The notes: generated by a model from the sequence alone, not told the origin. A stretch of DNA of 64,000 nt from Spirochaetales bacterium Spiro_05 (GCA_001603115.1 LVBG01000013.1:40207-104206), one strand, 5' to 3'. Numbered from the stretch's first letter, positions 49,804-58,615 are shown. Translations and numbers: made by a program.

Positions 49804-50928
49804 CTACTCCTGTATCCTGAAGAGGTGGAATGCTTGGGCATGGAAGGTCAATTTGACCTCAGCACCTGGCACAAATTGGGTGACAGCTCCTTGGATGTTC
49901 GGCTGGAGCACCCTGATGCTGGTATCGCGGAAGGCGAGGGTATAGGAAAAGGCATGGCCGGTAAACAGACACTGTTCAACCATGCAGACACACTGGTTCT
50001 TCCCCAGTACCCCATCAGGCTCCTCGATGGTGATGGTGATGGGATTGATCGAGAGCAACGCCATCTCATCCTTGGTGGGATGATGGTCACAATGGTCCAA
50101 GGAAACATCAAACTCCAAATCCTGAAGCGCTATCTGCACGTTGGCACTCCCTACAGAGATGACGCATACATCGTAGAAGTTTGCGTTCCCGATGAAATCG
50201 GCAACAAAAGGTGTCGAGGGAAAGTCATAAATCTCACGGGGTTTTCCTTGCTGGACGATTTTCCCCTTGTTCATTACCAATAGACGGTCAGGGATGCTCA
50301 AGGCCTCACTTTGGTCGTGGGTAACATAGAGCACGGTAATCTTGAGCAGTGTCTGCATCCGCTTGATCTCTGCGCGCGTCTGGATGCGCAGCCTGGCATC
50401 AAGGTTGGAGAGAGGCTCATCAAAGAGGAGAATCTTGGGTTTGAGCACCAGTGCACGGGCAAGGGCAACCCGTTGCTGTTGTCCATCCGAAAGGGCATCA
50501 GGAAAGCGATTTTCGGTACCCACAAGATTCAGCATCTGGCAAATCATGGCCACATCGTGGGCGATGATGTCATCACTGAGCTTTCGTGCCCTGAGACCGT
50601 AGGCGATGTTCTCGAAGACATTCAGGTGGGGAAACAAGGCATAGTTCTGAAACACCATGGGGATGTTCCGCTGTTCAGGTCCAAGGGCTGTGATGGACTT
50701 GCCTTCCAAGAGGATGTCTCCTCCGGTAGGTTTCAGAAAGCCAGCAATCATGCGAAGGGTGGTACTTTTTCCACATCCAGAAGGGCCGATGAGCGTGACG
50801 AACTCCCCTTCGGCAATGGAGAAAGAGACTGAATCCACAGCCTTGATTGCATGTGTTTTGGTGAGCTGGTATGTTTTGCTGACGCTCCTGAGTTCCAAAA
50901 AAGGGGTACCAGCAGCTGGTTCTGACAT
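49804..50928 (-). CDS. ABC transporter ATP-binding protein with altered signature motif
   Basis: About 374 residues. Walker A GPSGCGKST near residue 48; signature reads ALSDGQQQRVAL, so the first invariant Gly of LSGGQ is Asp; Walker B ILLFDEPLSNLD and VTHDQ are normal. A C-terminal TOBE-like region follows. Start moved to the ATG at 50928, 11 bases after AAGGAG; the track's GTG overlaps that sequence. It is first in the unit ATPase-kinase-regulator. The cluster already has an ATPase (43990), so this one may serve another importer or be regulatory. Asp in the signature may lower ATP turnover. Confidence 0.85.
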   Translation of the reverse strand: MSEPAAGTPFLELRSVSKTYQLTKTHAIKAVDSVSFSIAEGEFVTLIGPSGCGKSTTLRMIAGFLKPTGGDILLEGKSITALGPEQRNIPMVFQNYALFPHLNVFENIAYGLRARKLSDDIIAHDVAMICQMLNLVGTENRFPDALSDGQQQRVALARALVLKPKILLFDEPLSNLDARLRIQTRAEIKRMQTLLKITVLYVTHDQSEALSIPDRLLVMNKGKIVQQGKPREIYDFPSTPFVADFIGNANFYDVCVISVGSANVQIALQDLEFDVSLDHCDHHPTKDEMALLSINPITITIEEPDGVLGKNQCVCMVEQCLFTGHAFSYTLAFRDTSIRVLQPNIQGAVTQFVPGAEVKLTFHAQAFHLFRIQE

Positions 50929-51311
50929 CCGAATGTGCACTCCTTAGGTCTGGATGATACAGCATTCATACTCAGAAAGGGAGAGCCATATGCAAGAGAG
51001 CGGGAAATTCTTCCCGCTTCTTGGGAAGGGACTCTGGATCTTTGCCGCCGGCCTAAGGATGCAGGACAAGGGATTGCTCTCCTTGGTATCTCCCTGCTCC
51101 GCCTCTGCAAAGGCAGTCTCAGAATCGCTTCTTCCCATTCCAGGGATCTCGTGGACTTTGTCCAGCTCCCTTGGTTTGTTGGCCTCATTACACCACGGCG
51201 GTATGAGGAAAGTGTGAGGAGATTGCGAATAAACTGAAAAGTTCACCAAGCACATCCGAGTATTTGTAAAGTTAGAGTCCGAGTATTTGTAAAATCAGAT
51301 ACTTCTGGATG
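50929..51311. other. intergenic region with a 16-bp direct repeat, no supported gene
   Basis: About 380 bases. TCCGAGTATTTGTAAA occurs at 51255-51270 and 51278-51293, 23 bases apart. Overlapping ORFs on both strands (50935-51255) have no family likeness or ribosome-binding site. The region probably contains the promoter of the 50928 ATPase unit and the end of the GntR transcript, but I see no clear promoter or terminator. Confidence 0.4.
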
Positions 51312-51968
51312 CTACTTTTCAAACTTCTCGCTGATGACATGGCTCGCAGTACGGCGGATATGGCGGATGATGGCCTGCTCAGCTGCATCAGCATCACGCG
51401 CTTGCATCTGTTTGAGAATCTCGTAGTGCTCTTTCATGCCTTGCAGACGTTCATCGGCTGTTTTAAGCGCTGACTTTCGGAAGGAATACTCCACCGATAC
51501 AACCTGATTGATGAGAGCAATAAGATAGTGGTTGCGCGAAGCGTGTCGCAAACCCTTGTGGAACTCCGTATTGCAGGACGCCATCGTCTCGATGTCCCCG
51601 GCTTCTGCGGCGGCAGTACTTTTCTGCAACAACTGTTCCAACGCTTCCAGTTGCTCATCGGTGATGATCTTCGTGGCAAGATAGACCGCCACACCCTCCA
51701 AGGAGGCACGGATATACTCGATGTTCTGCAGGTTGTCGCGGGCAAGACTGCTGATGATCGTTCCCGACCGGGGAACAACCACCAGAAGGCCCTCGGCCTG
51801 CAAAATCTTGAACGCTTCCTTTACCGGGGTTGCACTGACCCCAAGAACCTTGCACAGGGAGTTGACGGAAATCTTCTGACCAGCACGAAACTCACCGCTA
51901 AGAATCCCCTTGCGAATCTCATCGGCAACCTGGGCTGACATCGGCACGGACATTTCAATCTTCTTCAT
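51312..51968 (-). CDS. GntR-family regulator with FCD domain
   Basis: About 218 residues from MKKIEMSVPMSAQV, preceded by GGGGAG. Winged helix: ISVNSLCKVLGVSATPVKEAFKIL and PRSGTII. FCD domain: CNTEFHKGLRHASRNHYLIAL, KEHYEILKQMQARDADAAEQAI and RHIRRT, with metal-ligand histidines present. It is the last gene of the hydroxy-acid operon, about 150 bases after the D-2-hydroxyacid dehydrogenase gene; the palindrome GGTGCCTATCTTCATAGACACC-like at 52010-52031 lies before it. It probably represses the operon by binding the 20-bp palindrome at 62846. Confidence 0.88.
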   Translation of the reverse strand: MKKIEMSVPMSAQVADEIRKGILSGEFRAGQKISVNSLCKVLGVSATPVKEAFKILQAEGLLVVVPRSGTIISSLARDNLQNIEYIRASLEGVAVYLATKIITDEQLEALEQLLQKSTAAAEAGDIETMASCNTEFHKGLRHASRNHYLIALINQVVSVEYSFRKSALKTADERLQGMKEHYEILKQMQARDADAAEQAIIRHIRRTASHVISEKFEK

Positions 51969-52009
51969 TCCAACTCCCCATTTTCCTAGACAAAACGCCT
52001 TTGGTGCAT

Positions 52010-52031
52010 GGTGCCTATCTTCATAGACACC
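52010..52031. promoter_or_regulatory. imperfect palindrome upstream of the GntR gene
   Basis: GGTGCCTAT, four-base centre, ATAGACACC: 8 of 9 positions pair. It lies 42 bases before the GntR start and may be an autoregulatory site or leader hairpin. Its sequence differs from the operator at 62846. Confidence 0.35.
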
Positions 52032-52122
52032 AAACACATACAGACTGCTGTACCAAAGTACGGCATTTCAGTGCCACGGGCAAGACCCAAAACCCCCGGA
52101 AGGGTAATGGTTTTCCCGTTTC

Positions 52123-53082
52123 CTAGCGAAAATTCACCGGCCAAGAAGGCTTCTTGCCACTGAGCACCTCGTCGATGCCAATAGCAGCATGCAGGCTCAT
52201 CCGTTCGATCGAATCCTTTGTCTGACCTGCACTGTGCGGTCCGACAATGACATTCTCAAGGGTCAGGAGAGGATTTGCAAGGTCAATCGGTTCCTGTTCA
52301 AAACAATTAAGGCCTGCTCCGGCAAGCTTGCCCGCCTCCAGCGCATCATAAAGGTCCTGTTCCTCGATGATGCCACCACGGGCACAGTTGATGATGAAAC
52401 TGGTTTCTTTCATCAGCGAAAGCAGGCGCTTGTCCACCCAATGACGCGTCTCACTGGTCAAGGGAACGTGCAGGCTGACAACGTCTGCCTGACTGAACAC
52501 CTCTTCCACCGTATCCATCATCTTGATGAACGCATGCTGCGACCCCGGCTTGGCATAGGCATCGTAGGCAATGACTTCCATGCCGAATGCATGGGCATAC
52601 TCGGCAACCCGACTGCCGATATTCCCGATACCCACCAAACCCAGCACCCGCTGGTTGATCTCCATCGCCTTGGTGGTGTCACGCACCTTGGTCCAGTTTC
52701 CCTTGCGCGTCTCGCTGTCGAGGCGTGCAAGATCGGTGGCAAGGGCCAGTATCAGGGTCATGGTATACTCAGCAACCGAAATCATGTTGGAGAGCGGGCC
52801 ATTGGTGACCTGGATACCCAGCTCGGTGGCCTTCTTCACATCCAGCTTGTCCACACCCACCCCGTAGTTTCCGATAACCTTCAGGTTCTTGGCAGCCTCC
52901 AGTACGAAGGCAGGACAGCCGACACTACTGCGGGTCATCATGGCACTCGCATCAGCGATGTTCTTCGCCCAGTCCTCGAAGTTCTTGGAGGGAGCATACA
53001 CCACTTCGTAGCCCTTCTCCTTGAGGTAGTTGATGCCCGAGTCTGACACTTCCTGTCCAATGAATACTTTCAAACGTTCCAT
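52123..53082 (-). CDS. D-isomer-specific 2-hydroxyacid dehydrogenase
   Basis: 319 residues of the SerA/GyaR-like family. The NAD-binding GLVGIGNIGSRVAEYA lies near residue 148, NCARGGIIEE near 230, the catalytic Arg is in that block, Glu in CFEQEP, and the catalytic His in GPHSAGQT near 285. It interconverts a 2-hydroxy and a 2-keto acid. It lies 10 bases after the iron-type alcohol dehydrogenase gene. In sulfolactate pathways an enzyme of this family (SlcC) oxidises (S)-sulfolactate; that role is possible here but not shown by sequence. Confidence 0.9.
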   Translation of the reverse strand: MERLKVFIGQEVSDSGINYLKEKGYEVVYAPSKNFEDWAKNIADASAMMTRSSVGCPAFVLEAAKNLKVIGNYGVGVDKLDVKKATELGIQVTNGPLSNMISVAEYTMTLILALATDLARLDSETRKGNWTKVRDTTKAMEINQRVLGLVGIGNIGSRVAEYAHAFGMEVIAYDAYAKPGSQHAFIKMMDTVEEVFSQADVVSLHVPLTSETRHWVDKRLLSLMKETSFIINCARGGIIEEQDLYDALEAGKLAGAGLNCFEQEPIDLANPLLTLENVIVGPHSAGQTKDSIERMSLHAAIGIDEVLSGKKPSWPVNFR

Positions 53083-53092
53083 AGTTGTTTCC

Positions 53093-54373
53093 TTACATCT
53101 CTTTGATCAGGGAGAGATCCCCAGTCTGTGCACTGCGCAGGATCTTCTCCATGTACACATCAACATCCTTGCTCTCCATCGGGACAGGCATGTTCTTCAA
53201 CTTCATCGAAAGCTGAGGATCCTTTGCTGCAGACAAAGCACGCTGGATGTGAGCCTCCCCAAAGCCTTTCAACTCAGAAAGGGTGGTAGGGGCGTTTATG
53301 CTCTTGCCGTAGGCGATCATCGCCTTGGCAACAGCCTCTCCAAGCGCCCTACCCTCAAGCTTCTCTATCTGCTCTTCAGTGTAGCCATAGGTCCTGAACA
53401 CCTTGCCCACCACCTTCAGCTGGGCCTCGATGGCCTTGGAGAAGAAGACCGCATAGTACGGGTTCATGATACCACAGGCAGTCCCATGACCGGTGACATC
53501 TACAAGAGAGAAGCTGGTCAGGTGGGCACCGCTGGTGCCCCCGATCATGATGGCATAGCCGCCAAGGTCGGTGGCAAGACCGATGGCCTCGCGTGCCTTG
53601 CTGTTCGTCGGGTCGGAGACAAGCACCTTGGCATACTCAGCACACAGGCTGATCGCACACTCGGCAAGCTCCTGAGCCTTTGCATAGGTCTCCCCCTTCG
53701 CACCGCAGAACACCTCAAAGGTATGGGCGATGGCATCGAGAGCACCATCAATGGTCACCGAGAGGGGCATTGAGGCAGTCACCGAGTAATCGAACAAGCT
53801 TGAAGTGGGAACAACAGCCATATCGACGATGAGCTTCTTCTGCCCGATCACCGGATCGGTGATGTTGCTGTACTTGGTCAGATGGGCACCGCTTGAAGCG
53901 GAGGTCTGCACCGCTACCAAGGGAATCATGGAGAGGCCGGTCTGCTTGAGCGCCTCGCTTACGGCACCGGTGCCGAAGTAGTGATCCACCTCAGGGGTTA
54001 CCTGCTCACCCAACACAGCAAGGGCAATGGCACACTTGCAGGCGTCGATGGTGGAACCACCACCGACTGCAACCACGCAATCGGGCTTGGTGTGCAGGAT
54101 GTACGTCTCAAGACGGTAGACATCCTCCCTGGGAGCATTGGGTTTGGCGTCGGGGCCAATCACTGAACCGGCAAGCGTACAGCCAGCTTTCCCAAGGGAA
54201 GCGACTACCGCTTCGGTCACCGGCTTGAGATAGGTGGTGTTGCCCACCACCAAGACACGTTTGCCATACTGTGCAGCCAAGGCCCCAACCTGGTCCAGGA
54301 CACCCAGGCCATGTACATACGAACTTCCCTTCCAATCCTGTAGCAGTGCATAGGCACGCTGAATCTGATCCAT
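53093..54373 (-). CDS. iron-type (group III) alcohol dehydrogenase
   Basis: 426 residues. The NAD site is VAVGGGSTIDACKCAIAL near residue 100. Metal ligands appear in TIDGALDAIAHTFEVF and GAHLTSFSLVDVTGHGTACG. No aldehyde-dehydrogenase fusion is present. Members reduce small aldehydes such as glycolaldehyde, lactaldehyde or sulfoacetaldehyde. It is encoded between a DapA-family aldolase and a D-2-hydroxyacid dehydrogenase, so it could handle the aldehyde from an aldol cleavage. Gap to the DapA gene is 15 bases. Confidence 0.9.
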   Translation of the reverse strand: MDQIQRAYALLQDWKGSSYVHGLGVLDQVGALAAQYGKRVLVVGNTTYLKPVTEAVVASLGKAGCTLAGSVIGPDAKPNAPREDVYRLETYILHTKPDCVVAVGGGSTIDACKCAIALAVLGEQVTPEVDHYFGTGAVSEALKQTGLSMIPLVAVQTSASSGAHLTKYSNITDPVIGQKKLIVDMAVVPTSSLFDYSVTASMPLSVTIDGALDAIAHTFEVFCGAKGETYAKAQELAECAISLCAEYAKVLVSDPTNSKAREAIGLATDLGGYAIMIGGTSGAHLTSFSLVDVTGHGTACGIMNPYYAVFFSKAIEAQLKVVGKVFRTYGYTEEQIEKLEGRALGEAVAKAMIAYGKSINAPTTLSELKGFGEAHIQRALSAAKDPQLSMKLKNMPVPMESKDVDVYMEKILRSAQTGDLSLIKEM

Positions 54374-54388
54374 GCTTATTCTCCTCTC

Positions 54389-55306
54389 TCAGAGCCGCAC
54401 CCGCAGGGAGGGCTCAATCTGCTCCATAAGGAAATCAAGGTCCTTATGAGCCATATCATCCATCATCGGCCAATTGAGCGGCCTGCAGCGGGTATTGGTG
54501 AATACCCCTCTTCGCTTGAGAATCTCCTTATAGGAGGGAATCTTGTTGTTGCCGAAGAACAGCAGAAGCGGAAGCACCTTGGTAAAGAGGTCAAAGGCTT
54601 CTTGCTGCTTGTCTTCCGCCGCCAAGTTCCAGATGTCGACCATGACATCTGCAAGCTGCGAGGGAGGCATCGTCCCAACCGAACCGCGGCGGATTTCCTC
54701 AAAGAGAAAGCGGCAGCCTTGGCCTCCGAAGACCCCAAGCAACTTCTCAGGACAGCTCTTCTGATACGCTGTCATCTGGGCCATCACCTTCAGGAAATCA
54801 GCACCCTCTTCCTTCACATAGCACTGGTTCTTGCTCTGCTCGATGATCCTGATCATCACCTCAGCTGTCATGGACTTCCCACCGAAGGCAGGACCGAGGT
54901 TCTGGATGAACAAGGGGACGTCGATGACCTCATCTATGCGCTTGAAGTAGGAAACCACCTCACCCATGGAAAGGGCGGTGGGGTTCGCCGTGTTGATGGC
55001 ATCCGCCCCGTGGGCGCAGGCAAACTCGGCAAGGGAGAGTGCACTCTGGATCCGTTCGGAAGAGACTCCGACCACCACCGGTACGCGCTTGTCCACCAAC
55101 TCCAGGCTCAGGCGAACCAACTCGTTGCGCTCAATTTCTGTAAGGGTTCCTGCCTCGCTGGCATATACCGGCACCACAATCCCGTGAACGTTGCAGTCCA
55201 GCAAGAACTGCACACAGCGCAGTGTTTGCTCATAATCGAGTGCATCGTTCTCCTTGAACGCAACCTGGGGGATAGCAAATACACCCCGAAACAATTTCGT
55301 ATCCAT
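54389..55306 (-). CDS. DapA/NAL-family aldolase or lyase, variant lacking the catalytic Tyr
   Basis: 305 residues. The TIM barrel begins RGVFAIPQVAFKENDALDYE, the Schiff-base Lys is in CYVKEEGADF near residue 165, and the usual YNxPxRT strand reads FIQNLGPAFGG, with Gln in place of the catalytic Tyr. The TT motif of DHDPS is also changed (SEAGTLTEIE). This subgroup is therefore not a dihydrodipicolinate synthase; some members act on substituted pyruvates. It lies after a strong hairpin following the other DapA gene, which it resembles only distantly. Confidence 0.85.
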   Translation of the reverse strand: MDTKLFRGVFAIPQVAFKENDALDYEQTLRCVQFLLDCNVHGIVVPVYASEAGTLTEIERNELVRLSLELVDKRVPVVVGVSSERIQSALSLAEFACAHGADAINTANPTALSMGEVVSYFKRIDEVIDVPLFIQNLGPAFGGKSMTAEVMIRIIEQSKNQCYVKEEGADFLKVMAQMTAYQKSCPEKLLGVFGGQGCRFLFEEIRRGSVGTMPPSQLADVMVDIWNLAAEDKQQEAFDLFTKVLPLLLFFGNNKIPSYKEILKRRGVFTNTRCRPLNWPMMDDMAHKDLDFLMEQIEPSLRVRL

Positions 55307-55335
55307 GCAAGCCTCACCATAGTTCTCATACGATA

Positions 55336-55357
55336 GGGCCGGCAGTTCTGCCGGCCC
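55336..55357 (-). terminator. hairpin between the two dapA-like genes
   Basis: GGGCCGGCA, loop GTTC, TGCCGGCCC: a perfect 9-bp GC-rich stem in the 61-base gap. It could reduce expression of the four genes downstream relative to those upstream. Confidence 0.65.
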
Positions 55358-55367
55358 CCTTCTCTGC

Positions 55368-56270
55368 TCAGTCGTAGGGATTAGCCGTAAGCTGCGCCTT
55401 CATACCTGCAAGCAATTCGGGCTTGGAGGTGGAGAAGTTTGGCAGGTACGGATCACCTGCGTTTCTGCCGGCCAGGTTTGCCATATCCTTGGTTCCCACC
55501 GGGAAACTTGCCTTGTCCATACCGAGCCTGATCGGATTGAGCAGGAACTGGTCTTGGAGTGCACCAGCAAGGTCGCCCTTCATTGCCTTCTCATAGATGT
55601 TGGTCACCAATTTGGGAACAAAGTTTGCAGTGGTACAGACAGCACCGACCGCCCCATGCAGCAGTGCCCCATATACCAGGGTATCCTTGCCGCCAAGCAC
55701 CTTGAAGTTGACATCACGGTTGCGTCTGATGAACTCAGCGGTCTGGGTCATATCACCGCTGGAGTCCTTCATACCGACAATGTTCTCCACTTCATGGCAG
55801 AGCTTGTAGATCAGGTCCTGGCTCAACCCGTAGTGGGTGCGCCCGGGGTTGTTGTAGAGCAGTACCGGAAGGTCGGAAACGGACTTGGCTACCGATACCA
55901 GGTGGGTAGTGAGCTCCGTCTCATTGGGACTGATGAACATCGGAGGCAACAGACTGATAGCCTGAGCGCCAGCTTCAAGACCCATCTGAGCTAGGCGGAT
56001 GCACTTCTTGGTGCTGATGGCACCGATGCCCAGATAGACAGGAACACGACCCTTTGCCTGGTCGAGAATGATCTTCAGACCACGTTCGTACTCATCGTCC
56101 TCAACCATATAGAACTCACCATTGCTCCCAAAGGCCAGGATGCCATGCACGCCGCCTTCAATGACGAAGTCGACCTGTGCGCGGAGTTTTGCCTCGTCGA
56201 TCAGCTCGTTCTTGTCGATCGGGGTCAAAATGGGTGGGACAATGCCCTTGATAAAAGAAAGATCATTCAT
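55368..56270 (-). CDS. DapA-family aldolase (pyruvate-type)
   Basis: About 300 residues from MNDLSFIKGIVPPILTP, with GGAGG seven bases upstream. Catalytic residues are conventional: Tyr in LLYNNPGRTHYGL near 135, Lys in VGMKDSSGD near 163, and GSNGEFYMV near the N-terminus. The GxGxxS motif is GSNGE, as in N-acetylneuraminate lyase and 2-keto-3-deoxy-acid aldolases rather than biosynthetic DHDPS. In this operon it most likely splits a 2-keto-3-deoxy acid into pyruvate and an aldehyde (inference). Confidence 0.88.
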   Translation of the reverse strand: MNDLSFIKGIVPPILTPIDKNELIDEAKLRAQVDFVIEGGVHGILAFGSNGEFYMVEDDEYERGLKIILDQAKGRVPVYLGIGAISTKKCIRLAQMGLEAGAQAISLLPPMFISPNETELTTHLVSVAKSVSDLPVLLYNNPGRTHYGLSQDLIYKLCHEVENIVGMKDSSGDMTQTAEFIRRNRDVNFKVLGGKDTLVYGALLHGAVGAVCTTANFVPKLVTNIYEKAMKGDLAGALQDQFLLNPIRLGMDKASFPVGTKDMANLAGRNAGDPYLPNFSTSKPELLAGMKAQLTANPYD

Positions 56271-56341
56271 GCATACACCTCCGTTGAATGAAACACGTAT
56301 CATGCAATGCCTTGTGGCAACGTTTGCACTTGCTCAATGTT

Positions 56342-57172
56342 CTACAGGAGCACGGTGTCCCCTGTACCAACTCTATGAAACCGGCATTGGGAGGAAGAAC
56401 CTCCCAGCTCAGTTATCCTGCTTCCACTGCAGTGGCAAAGGTACAATTCCTTTACCCCCAACCGTTCCAACTCAATGATGCTCACCTCAAGGCGCATCTG
56501 CTCAGCCTTGGAAAGATGGGTACCACCACATACTCTGGTCACCGGTTTCCCATATCGCTCACCTACGGTCCTGACCATGGAGAGGATGCCCGGGTGGGAA
56601 CAGCCAACCAGCAAGCTCACCTCATCCTCATGTTCCACCACTAGGGCAATCTCATCAGAAAAATCATCGGCCTGTACTGAGCCCACCCCGCCTTTGACGA
56701 ATCGGGCAGGTGGAGTTTCAAACGGGTAACGAGTCGGAAAATCCGAAGCCAAAGAAAGAGACGGCGAAAGGGAGACCTTTTGGCCCACCACATTTGCTTT
56801 CACCCGCTTCTGATGCAAAAGCTTTTCATCGAATGAACTGCCAAGGAAGGAGTAGACCCCATCCTCAAACGAGTAACGCTCGACAAAGAACTCCTTACCT
56901 AGATACACAGCCTGCACCTGATGCTCATCCAAGAGAGAAGGGAAACCGTTGGCATGGTCGAAATGCCCATGGCTGAGCACCACCGCATCGAGAGAGGAGA
57001 GATCCTTTCTCAGAAGGCGTGCATTGGCCAGAAACGTGCCATCGGGACCACAGTCGAACAACACCGAATGTTTTTCGTCCTCGATGAGGGCGGAAAAACC
57101 GAAGGTACTCTTCAGTGAAGCGTTGTAGGACTGGGTGTTTTCCACCAACAGGGTGCAGGTTGCCATCATCAC
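56342..57172 (-). CDS. MBL-fold metallohydrolase (COG1237 type)
   Basis: 276 residues. The metal motif SHGHFDHANG lies near residue 70; further ligands are in VGCSHPGILSM near 190 and CGGTHL near 212; the end has LCHCSG. This is the COG1237 group, related to the dihydropterin-phosphate synthase-like enzyme of methanogens, often found in anaerobes and of unknown substrate. It lies three bases after the UxaA-like gene. It may hydrolyse a lactone or thioester in the pathway, but nothing shows this. Confidence 0.85.
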   Translation of the reverse strand: MMMATCTLLVENTQSYNASLKSTFGFSALIEDEKHSVLFDCGPDGTFLANARLLRKDLSSLDAVVLSHGHFDHANGFPSLLDEHQVQAVYLGKEFFVERYSFEDGVYSFLGSSFDEKLLHQKRVKANVVGQKVSLSPSLSLASDFPTRYPFETPPARFVKGGVGSVQADDFSDEIALVVEHEDEVSLLVGCSHPGILSMVRTVGERYGKPVTRVCGGTHLSKAEQMRLEVSIIELERLGVKELYLCHCSGSRITELGGSSSQCRFHRVGTGDTVLL

Positions 57173-57175
57173 TTC

Positions 57176-58336
57176 CTATACATAGTTGCAGAGTCTGGGA
57201 ATACCGATTTCGTTGTTCCCAAAGAGCTCTGCCTTGGTTTTCTTGCCATTCACCACGTCACACATCAGGTCAAACAAGATTTGTCCCTGCTCTGCGATTG
57301 TCTGAAGACCGGTCACCCCACCGCTTGCCTCGTAGTCGATGTTCACGCCCATCTTGGCAAAGGTAGTCGGGTTACCGGTAATTTTGATCACCGGAGCAAT
57401 CGGATTGCCGATAGGAGTCCCGCGCCCTGAGGAGAAAATGACCACCTGGGCCCCTCCTGCAACCATGCCGCATACCGACGCGGCATCGGCTCCGGGGGTG
57501 TCCATGATGACCAGGCCTTTCTTGTCGACCGGATGACCATAGGCATACACCTCCTGGATAGGGGTGCTTCCACCTTTGTGGATGCAACCTAGGGACTTCT
57601 CGGCCAAGGTGGTGATACCACCCTCCTTGTTACCAGGGGCTGGGTTTGCCCCGCGGACATTGGTGTTGGCGTTGATGAGGTGCTGCTCATAGGCAGATAC
57701 GATGTTCAGCACCTTGCGAGCAACCTCTTCATCCTTTGCCCGGGAAGCAAGGATGTGCTCGGCTCCCATGAACTCAGTGGTTTCGCTGAGGATGGAAGTG
57801 CCTCCCTCGGCAACCACACGGTCACTTACCTTGCCGATGATGGGGTTTGCCGAGATGCCTGAGGTGGCATCACTGCCGCCGCACTCGGTCCCCATGATCA
57901 GGTGGGAGAAGTCATACTCTTCAGAACGCAGCATGCTTGCCTCTTCTGCAAGAGCTTGGGCGCATTTCATGCCTTCCTGGATGGTTCCCGGTGTTCCCCC
58001 AGTATCCTGGATGTTCATCATGAACAGGGGCTTGTTGGTGCGTTCTTTGATGAGCGCAGCAATTTTGGCAATGCCACACACCTCACAACCATTGCCTATC
58101 AACACGGTTCCATACACATTTGGATTGGCTGCAAATCCAACCAGGACATCGACGGTGTACTGTACATCGTCAAGAGCCTGGGAACAGCCTAGCTGGTTAT
58201 GGAAGGAGACAGCTCCCTCTACGCACGAGGCAATCTTTTCTGCAGTGACGGTGGCGCAGTAACAGGTCGGCATGACCAGGACGTGATTTCTCACCCCCAC
58301 CTTTCCATCCGGCCTCTTGTAGCCCAAAAACTTCAT
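57176..58336 (-). CDS. UxaA/SuyB-type lyase, large subunit
   Basis: 386 residues matching the C-terminal (GD_AH) domain of altronate and galactarate dehydratases: FLGYKRPDGKVGVRNHVLVMP at the start, GNGCEVCGIAKI, MGTECGGSDATSGISANP, GGASCGM-type block as GADAASVCGMVAGGAQVVIF, and GRGTPIGNP. Conserved Cys residues could hold a metal. The same split architecture (about 90 + 390 residues) is used by (R)-sulfolactate sulfo-lyase SuyAB and by sugar-acid dehydratases. Its small partner is encoded 9 bases upstream. Confidence 0.85.
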   Translation of the reverse strand: MKFLGYKRPDGKVGVRNHVLVMPTCYCATVTAEKIASCVEGAVSFHNQLGCSQALDDVQYTVDVLVGFAANPNVYGTVLIGNGCEVCGIAKIAALIKERTNKPLFMMNIQDTGGTPGTIQEGMKCAQALAEEASMLRSEEYDFSHLIMGTECGGSDATSGISANPIIGKVSDRVVAEGGTSILSETTEFMGAEHILASRAKDEEVARKVLNIVSAYEQHLINANTNVRGANPAPGNKEGGITTLAEKSLGCIHKGGSTPIQEVYAYGHPVDKKGLVIMDTPGADAASVCGMVAGGAQVVIFSSGRGTPIGNPIAPVIKITGNPTTFAKMGVNIDYEASGGVTGLQTIAEQGQILFDLMCDVVNGKKTKAELFGNNEIGIPRLCNYV

Positions 58337-58345
58337 CTGCTCCCC

Positions 58346-58612
58346 CTAGTCTAGATTGTGCTCATGCACATGGCATCCGATGGCAATGTCAGCTTGCGCT
58401 GTCCCTATGGGTTGTCCGTACTTGATAACCTGCGCTCCTCTTGCGACTGCTTTTCTTGCAATCTTGTGGAAGGGAGGAATAACCTCGGAAGCAACAACAG
58501 AACCCTGCACGCCCTCACTGCTCACATACGCCACCACCTCAGAGGCAGCAACTGCCTCCAGGACAACCACCACCGAATCATTGTCATCAATCAGCAAGCC
58601 TCGTCTTTCCAC
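58346..58612 (-). CDS. UxaA/SuyA-type lyase, small SAF-domain subunit
   Basis: 88 residues, a lone SAF domain corresponding to the N-terminal part of altronate dehydratase: LIDDNDSVVVVLEAVAASEVV, PPFHKIARKAVARGAQVIKYGQPIG, then IAIGCHVHEHNLD with the family HxHxHN ending. It is too short to be active alone and pairs with the large subunit next door. The length equals that of SuyA-like subunits. Confidence 0.85.
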   Translation of the reverse strand: MERRGLLIDDNDSVVVVLEAVAASEVVAYVSSEGVQGSVVASEVIPPFHKIARKAVARGAQVIKYGQPIGTAQADIAIGCHVHEHNLD

Positions 58613-58615
58613 ACC

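Noticed and set aside
50935-51255. Overlapping ORFs of about 100 codons in the gap before the GntR gene
   Set aside because: No ribosome-binding site or family likeness on either strand, and the two frames exclude each other.
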